A program made the position numbers and the translations under genes. From Forficula auricularia (taxonomy: Eukaryota > Arthropoda > Insecta > Dermaptera > Forficulidae), in the NCBI GenBank assembly GCA_024734495.1, contig JALMQS010000102.1, positions 7,346,095 to 7,410,094 of the forward strand: DNA of 64,000 nt, given 5' to 3'. The notes beneath the pieces were generated by a model, which was given only the letters and a program-made list of their open reading frames with translations, had not been told where the DNA came from and did not search any database. This document shows positions 57,405-64,000 of this stretch, piece after piece. Position 1 is the stretch's first letter; the number at the start of each line of letters is the position of its first letter.

Positions 57405-57862
57405 TTCAAATTTAGGGAACGAAGAAAAGATTATTTTTATTACAGACAAAAGGATCAGCCGGGGCTCGAACCCGGGATCTTTGCATTAGTACTGCAATGC
57501 TTTGTCATAAGAGGTTTACCTCCCATATCCACTAAACTACTGATCCCCGAACTCAAACTAATACCTTTTGTCTATATGAATTATGGAATTTCTTTTTTAA
57601 TCCTCTCCTCGTTCATTTTTCGCAGCGTAGGCCTTGATTCATTAATTATTCCAGCGCCTCCCAATCGATCGCAGACCCCAAAGATCGAAAATAATTTTCT
57701 CTTCACCCGGGGCGCGACCACAACGAGGCCGTGTAATGACAATTAATAAATTAATATTAATTGTCTTTACACGGCCTCGTTGTGGTCGCGCCTCGGGTGA
57801 AGAGAAAATTATTTTCGGTCTTTGGGGTCTGCGATCGATTGGGAGGCGTTGGAAAAATTAAT
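57405..57862 (-). mobile_element. Palindromic tRNA-like element (family T1, copy 2)
   Basis: On the - strand 57546-57452 reads as a tRNA-like unit. Its 7-bp acceptor stem is perfect (GGATCAG with CTGATCC). A 5-bp T stem carries a 7-base loop (CCGGG-TTCGAGC-CCCGG). It has an A-box-like tagtttagtgg, but the anticodon arm is abnormal and the length is 95 bases. Upstream in the same orientation lies a long hairpin (arms about 57652-57739 and 57755-57842, with gcgcgaccacaacgaggccg). No gene is encoded; a 130-codon + strand frame across it is a shadow. Confidence 0.75.
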
Positions 57863-58539
57863 TTCTTAAATATAAAGTTTTGCTAATGACTGAATGAAAT
57901 GTTCAGTGAAAAGCAATTTTGAATTTTATAATTGAAATGGAGTGAGTTTTCAATTTTTAAATAATATGGTATTTTTTAAAAATTTAACATATACTAGTAT
58001 ATCTAAATAATTTTACATTTACTGTTTTACTACTTAAGTAGAATTTTCTTGTAGCCAGTATACTAGAAGATGCTAGACAAATTGAAGTTATTATTTATTT
58101 TTATTATGAAGTAAAAACCATTCTAGGATCATACCTTAATACAAAAATTTTATCCTTATTTTTCATTTTCTATTTATTGAAATGATAAAACTAATTCACT
58201 AAAAAAATATATAAAAAACATTAATAAAATTTTAGTTTGTTGTAAGAAAAAGTTTGATTTTTCCTTTAAAACAACAAAAATTTCAGCTCAACATTATTTA
58301 ATGTTAAACAAAATCTTATTTGAGGAAATAAGAAATTAAGTTTATGGTCAATTAATAATAATTATTTTATTTATCCGCGCTTTCGGTACTATATTAGGCT
58401 ATCAGGGTCTACAAAAACACAATTCTGATTTTATATTTCCTCAAATTATAGTTTCATTTTATTCAAAATTTAAATCCAAATTTGTTCAAAACAAGTGCCT
58501 CAATTTATTGGTTTTTGTCGGTAATTAATATTACTAATA
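57863..58539. other. AT-rich spacer
   Basis: No feature recognised. Confidence 0.4.
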
Positions 58540-58935
58540 ATTGAAAATAATGGAAGGCAGCCCAGGGGTAGTGAGGAAAGAAAAAATCCAAATATGATGT
58601 AATTTATTCGAATCCTTCCCCCTTTCCTTTCAAACCGACGTTTCGGAGGATTCTTCCCTCCTTCTTCAGGGTTTCAAGGGGTCAATGAAGGAAACAAATA
58701 AAATGCTTCCTTCCTCTCTCCACATCGGTGTTTAAAACTTTTTTTCTTCCTTAGCAGAGATCATAGAAAAAAAATTGTTTTGACTCCTTGAAACCCCGAA
58801 GAAGGAGGGAAAATCTTCCGAAACGTTGGTTTGAAAGGAAAGGAGGAAGGATTCCAATAAATTACACCTTATTTGATATGTGTTAATTTTTTCTTTCCTC
58901 ATTACTCCTGGGCTGCCTTCCATTACTTTCAATTA
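58540..58935. mobile_element. Penelope-like foldback with two hammerhead-like motifs
   Basis: Arms of about 150 bp (58540-58686, 58780-58935) are inverted, with taatggaaggcagccc at the outer edges. On the - strand 58669-58637 reads CTGAAGA, then GGAGGG-AAGAA-TCCTCC, then GAAACGTC. On the + strand 58796-58831 has the mutated partner CCGAAGA ... TTCC-GAAACGTTGGTT. Inverted terminal repeats with hammerhead-like motifs fit Penelope-like elements. No reverse transcriptase remains. Confidence 0.62.
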
Positions 58936-59477
58936 AAAGTTCTTCCAGTCCGTCTCTGTCGAGAGAAAATTTCGTTGCAAATAAATTAATATTACTCTTA
59001 GTATTTAATTTACATTTTTAAATTGATAAAAGTAAAATCGCCAAAAATTTATATCCAAGAAGATAAAAAACATATAGCTTTGGATATTCATAGGTTATAT
59101 CTTTTGTCTATATGAAATTTCCATGAGAACATAAATTGAATGTTATAAAAAAAAATCAGTAAAAACCCATTTAATATCTCGATTTGAATAATATGATAAA
59201 AAGAACAAAATCTCATCTTTTTCTTTCTTTAATGTTCATCTGGACCTTGAACAGTATGAGCAAGAGGAATTCCAGAATCGATATTAGAAAATAAATAAAT
59301 CGTCTCATTTTCTTTGGAACAGGATTTGAATCCAGTCGACTAGTAAAAGCAGCCATTCATTATTTCCATGTAGGAATGAATTTATGAAAGGTAGAAAAAG
59401 TTTTGAAAATTTTAGAAATATCTTACACTGCGTGTCTAATGAAATAGCTCTGTAAAATATTGCTTGCTCTATTGTTA
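58936..59477. other. AT-rich spacer
   Basis: A palindromic ggatttgaatcc string at 59326 is B-box-like, but nothing else supports a tRNA-derived unit. Confidence 0.35.
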
Positions 59478-59875
59478 ACCGACTTCAAAAAAGGAGGAGG
59501 TTCTCAATTCGACTGAATTTTTTTTTCTATCTATATTACCTGATTTCTTCGCCAATTGTGAACCAATTGTGATAATTTTTTTTCATTTGGTTCAGTATAG
59601 TTTCCGATTGGTTTCACATAAATTGGTATTGGACCTTTTTTGTTATGTATGTTCACGCATAACTTCTTTGTTTATGAACCGATTTTAATGATTCTTTCTG
59701 CGTTTGGATCAGTATAGGTCCAAGGTAGTCAAGATACCTAAATATTTATTTAATTATTCATTTTTATGTATGTTCAGCGAGAGCTTTTTGTCACGATTCT
59801 TTTTTTATTGGGAAGGGGGTACTTTAGAGGTGGCACCATATTAATTTGGTCAAGTTCTGATGATATGATCAATGA
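59478..59875 (+). mobile_element. 'ACCGACTTC' family, outer half
   Basis: Starts accgacttcaaaaaaggagg and runs through ccgattttaatgattctttc and ccatattaatttggtcaagt to gatatgatcaatgac. The palindromic module is absent. Confidence 0.7.
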
Positions 59876-60359
59876 CAAATTTCTTAATTTTATAATATAA
59901 TTATATTATATACATATTAATAAAATAATTTTTTTGTTCAGAATTGAATTGTCTACCATAGTATAATAAAACATTTTTTTTTAATAGGCTTGGTCATATT
60001 AAGCCCTAAGATGCTTCTAATAAGCTTCAGAAGTTGGCCTAGTGTCAGGGCGCAAGCTTTCCAAGCTGGGGACTTAGGTTCAAGATCTCCCTTAAATATA
60101 GTATATCCGTATGTAACTGATAAGTAAATACACATATAACTTAAGTCACATAAAAAAGTATTTTGTTCGGGCTAAATGAACAACCATCTGAGGCCTTTTA
60201 AGAAAAACCTTAATAATAAAAGAGTAAGTTTTGCATTCCTTTTTTGAACTCTTTCTAATAATATAAAAGTAAAGATTTGAGCATCTTATTTTTGAAAAGA
60301 GTTGGAATCTTTTTTTTCAAAAATGAGCTCAGATTCAGATTAACAAATCAATTATAAAC

Positions 60360-60900
60360 GAGAAAGAATTTAATTTATAGGACAGATTCTATGATTTTAA
60401 TAGAAATATTATTAAATTGCGATATCAGAGGGGATTCATCCCCAGAGTCGAACCTGAGAACTAACATGCTTTCCAGGCAATTAGCTCACACCCTCGAGAC
60501 AAAAAACTCCCTCTGAATCGCAATATTTGATATAAGCATAGAAATCTTTCACTCCATTAATATATAACGGAAATTAAAAAATTTAGATTATAATGAAAAA
60601 AAGTTTTTCATACAAGTCTTGCTATTTTAATATAAAAGTAAAGATTTGAGCATCTTATTTTTGAAATTTTAAGCTAAATTTTTTAATTTCCGTTATATAT
60701 TAATGGAGTGAAAGATTGCTATGCTTATATCAAATATTGCGATTCAGAGAGTTTTTTGTCTCGAGGGTGTGAGCTAACTGACCGGAAAGCATGTTAGTTC
60801 TCAGGTTCGACTCCTGGGGGGATGAATCCCCTCTGATATCGCAATTTAATAATATTTCTATTAAAATCATAGAATCTGTCCTATAAATTAAATTCTTTCT
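60360..60900. mobile_element. Palindromic tRNA-related element (family T2, copy 2)
   Basis: Arms of about 220 bp (60360-60580, 60680-60900) are inverted, each with a B box (caggttcgactcctgggg on the right) and gaccggaaagcatgttag before it. A direct repeat of about 38 bases (aatataaaagtaaagatttg ...) lies at 60260 and 60636. It is homologous in layout and motifs to 4201-5041. No gene. Confidence 0.72.
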
Positions 60901-62280
60901 CCTTTCTAATAATATTAAATAAAAAAGTATTTTAACATCTTTTTGGATAATGTATCTCCTCCGTACCTAATGTCTACTTTTGGCCTTCTCATTCTAGTTT
61001 ATAATTTTTTTTTTTCAGATTTAGACTTAGTACGTTATTTCATTTATTATTTTTGTCACGTATTTCTACAGCCCCTATTGAATTTTTCATTTTAAATAAT
61101 AAATGAATAAAAAAATTATTAATTATTTAATTTTTTTTTTGTTTTGCGCAAAATATTGATACAAATCATATGATTATTTTTGTCTGTGTGGGTCTAATTG
61201 TCAAGATGTTTTGATTTTGATATCTAATTAGCAACATAGAAACTTTGGGAAACACCACCAACTCCAACCTAATATAATTAGAAAATCATAGAAAGTTCGT
61301 TCCGATGTCAAAATGTTAGCATTTTAATTGTGAAAAAACTGAATAGATTTTAGAAATTTTAGCTTTAAACTTGTGAAGAAACTGTGATTAATCTGAAATT
61401 CGGCCTACACCTTTTCATTAATAAACTTTTCCTTTGTGACAACTTACAACTTTTTAGTTAAAACTAATGTCCGACAAAACAAAGTGTCAAATCACTAAAA
61501 TTTGCATGAGTGTATCGAGTCTTGAAATTTTTTTAACTTTTTTCTTCAAATTTTAATTATAGTAAAAATGCTTTTTGTTCTTATTTTTTTATATTTACGA
61601 TTAATGAAACAAATCATATTGACATTTTAAAATTAAGAGAAAAATAAGTTATTTCACAAAAATTCTACTCTGATAAGTTTAAATAATTTTTTTAAAATTA
61701 TAAATTTATCACATAGTTAAGTAATTAATATTAATATTAATCAGTCTATTTGATCAAAACCCCAGGACTTCTTTTAAAGGCCATACGGCCTTAATCTACA
61801 TTTAAATCTCTCCTTCCTTCCTTGGCTACTCTGATCATAGGGTTCTTATATGTAGAGTATATACGATCACCAGTCGTTTAGTCATGTTGATGATTTTTAT
61901 TTATTTTAAGTTAATTTTTTTGGTTGATTTAGTTATAACATGAATGATACACACAAGCCTTCAGGGTATTTTATAAATATTTCTTTAATGATATGGAAAA
62001 AGCTCATTAAACATGATTGACTTTTGCATTCAGAAAAAAAATATAGAAAGATTATTTTTTGGTAAAAAATTTCAAGGAGTTAGATGAGAGTCTCTGGTGA
62101 ACTTGAGTTGTGTTGCCCAATAGTAAGACCACATAGGATTTGACTAATTAGACAATAGTAAGTATCGGAGTTAAAAAAATAACAACTTTTTCTATGACCT
62201 TAGGAACAAAGTCCATTTGGTCAGATATGATATCTATGTGCTTAAGTGTGTGTGTGTAAATTGGTGTAGGGGTCAGATTA
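60901..62280. other. AT-rich spacer
   Basis: No gene, RNA or long repeat recognised in this stretch of about 1.4 kb. Confidence 0.45.
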
Positions 62281-62284
62281 TATC

Positions 62285-62352
62285 CATTTTTTTTCAGTCA
62301 GTCGAGCTTGAACCCGGACATCCTGTTCCGTAAGCAACGACTCGATTAACTA
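62285..62352 (-). repeat. Degenerate tRNA-like SINE remnant
   Basis: On the - strand taatcgagtcgttgcttacg and ccgggttcaagctcgactga are spaced like A and B boxes of a tRNA-derived SINE. Stems do not pair well and no tail or target duplication is visible. Confidence 0.35.
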
Positions 62353-63557
62353 GGAAATGTTTGAAACGTGAAAAAATTATTTTTAAATATGGTACTCGTC
62401 TATCTGTCTCCATATTTGAATTCCGATACCAAAAAATAACTAAAGAATCCAAAAACTTTTTTTGTGGGGTTAAGATGTTTGTAATTTGAAACCAAAGAGC
62501 TGATTAAATTTTGAATTTTCTAGCTTCAGAACCTCCGGTTGAAGAATGCTGAAAATCAGAAAAAAATGAATATGGAGAATTCTCAAACGGTAGAGTTTAT
62601 GAGCTGAAATTTGGCATACAAATTTAATAAACTACTCTCTTTCCTGAGCTTCAACTGTTTAGCTTTAGCTATTAACTCACCTAGGGAAAGACATTTATTG
62701 CCTGAAGATGATTAATTATAAAAATAATATTCTACATCCTATCTCGTGTCATTGTAGAAACCTATCCTTGAAAAAATCCTGACGATACATGATTTCAAGA
62801 TGCGATTCCTGGAATGGAAATTACTCTTCTTTGATGCAAACTTTAAATATAAGCCACCCCTGTTTGTCTGCCTGTCCTTGGCAAGTGATTCACTGGAGCG
62901 CGATCTTCGTTCATGTAATTAAGTGCAAATTAAACTTGGATGCATCGTTTCTAACCTCGAGGGTTTGGTTCTCTGAGGTCACGTCTCTGCGAGACAACTC
63001 ACGGCATCTTCCTACCGGTAAGGCTTGACGAGATGAGCATTAATTCAGGGTTATCGGCTGATTGCGTTACATTTAGGCTTAATTTAGGCTGAGATGACCT
63101 TTGAAATGGAAAATGACCATCTTTTATTGCAAATTATTCACTTATTGGGACAAGAAATTTTAATAAAAACTATCAAATAGTTTTTCCATTAAACTTAAAT
63201 ACATGTTTTGCTCAATTAAGTGATTCAAAACATCATCTTTAACACACTCCAAAAAATAAAAAAAGTAATGATCCTGACCTTGTCTTCGATTTTAAATTAG
63301 AATTGATATTCAATTTATAAAAATTAATCTTGAACTATAACTTTCGTTTTTATATTACTTGAAAATTGAAAAAAGTGATAGTTTTTCAAAACCCTTTCTT
63401 TTGTCTACACATTTCGTATTTTATGATGATTCTGTCAACAGTTTGAGTTAAACTTGGCACTAAGGCAGAGCAACAAACTTTTTTGCCATATTTCAGCTCA
63501 TTAGCTAAAACCATTAAAGAGTTGATAAGATTTTTTTTATCAATTTCACTATTTTTA
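62353..63557. other. Spacer with a GC-richer island
   Basis: 62790-63060 (ccacccctgtttgtctgcct ... cttcctaccggtaaggcttg) has clearly higher G+C and an open frame of 79 codons without recognisable domain. A cggtaagg string at 63015 would suit a 5' splice site, but no protein match is evident. The rest is AT-rich. Confidence 0.35.
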
Positions 63558-63835
63558 ACCGACTTTGAAAAAAGTATGAGGTTATCAATTCAACGGAATG
63601 TCTGTTTTTTACTTTACCATACAGGTATGGTCAAGTATTGTAATCGTGGATGAAAAAAGTGTTTTTTTGCATCTTTTTTTCGAAATATCTCAAAAACGGC
63701 TGAAATTATTTTGATTAAAAAAATTAAGCGTAACCATAGCATTTCGGTCTACAAAAAAGCCCTAATAAGTGAACATCGAAAAAATTATATTTTTCGAGAT
63801 AATAATTATTTTGTCAAAATGTCTGTTACATTTTT
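63558..63835 (+). mobile_element. Fused ends of ACCGACTTC and family G repeats
   Basis: accgactttgaaaaaagta at 63558 is the first 45 bases of the ACCGACTTC family. It runs directly into tttactttaccatacaggta (63607), the terminus of family G, which continues with gctacaaaaaagccctaataa-type sequence to 63835. A 62-codon frame here is spurious. Confidence 0.65.
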
Positions 63836-64000
63836 AATTACTTTTAATATTATTGGAATCCGTGTAATACTGGAATGGAATCATATTTGGAATCTCTAAA
63901 TTATTTTTCATAATAATTTGTGCGAATTTTTATTCCAAAAAACATTTAATTTAGAAAAAAATATGAACTTAGCCATTGTATTTATTACTTGTTAAATTAC

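Noticed and set aside
57354..57746. 130-codon + strand frame as a gene
   Set aside because: It runs through the T1 tRNA-like unit and one arm of its hairpin; residues show no domain.

Overview
The window looks like a gene-poor, AT-rich, strongly repeat-laden piece of an animal nuclear genome, most likely an arthropod and probably an insect. The reasons are one spliced gene with insect-like protein sequence, GT-AG introns of several kilobases, and a dense mix of LINE, SINE, hAT, piggyBac, Tc1/mariner-like and foldback elements. Nothing prokaryotic (operons, Shine-Dalgarno sites, CRISPR) is seen, and most short open frames are chance or transposon-derived.

The only gene that can be named is on the + strand at the left edge: the 3' half of ZRSR2/Urp, the U2AF35-related splicing factor that recognises 3' splice sites, notably for the minor spliceosome. 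Three coding exons are visible (1783-1913, 7578-7851, 10809-11208), with compatible phases and a stop at 11206-11208. The exons for the N terminus and first zinc finger lie to the left of the window. Its two introns (5.7 kb and 3.0 kb) are filled with transposon remnants. Two other short stretches (31391-31494 on +, 27028-27123 on -) have splice-site context and unusual composition and could be exons of unidentified genes.

Layout: 1-11.8 kb is ZRSR2 with LINE, foldback and hAT-like insertions. 11.9-16 kb holds a hairpin element with a hammerhead-ribozyme-like core and a 2.2-kb foldback transposon carrying about 120-bp tandem repeats. 17.5-20 kb has a nested hAT/mariner-like pair and a piggyBac-like element. 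20-24.3 kb carries two R2-clade LINE 3' ends that encode the restriction-like endonuclease but do not sit in 28S rDNA. 25-34 kb has hAT-like, tRNA-related and foldback repeats. 34.4-38.5 kb is an apparent hAT shell containing a 178-bp satellite, followed by a LINE remnant. 40.3-42.2 kb is another long-TIR foldback. 43-50.4 kb has two clean SINEs with target duplications and the best-preserved LINE reverse transcriptase. 50.7-52.1 kb and 57.4-57.9 kb are palindromic elements built from a tRNA-like unit. 58.5-61 kb has two more foldbacks. 61-63.5 kb is mostly featureless apart from a degenerate tRNA-like remnant.

The recurring theme is inverted duplication: at least nine long palindromes with arms of roughly 90-280 bp or more. 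One subset carries hammerhead-like motifs (CTGAWGA, then a paired stem, then GAAAC and GT[C/T]) whose stem II changes sequence between copies while staying paired. That points to Penelope-like or retrozyme-like elements. All assignments come from reading the sequence; no database search was possible.
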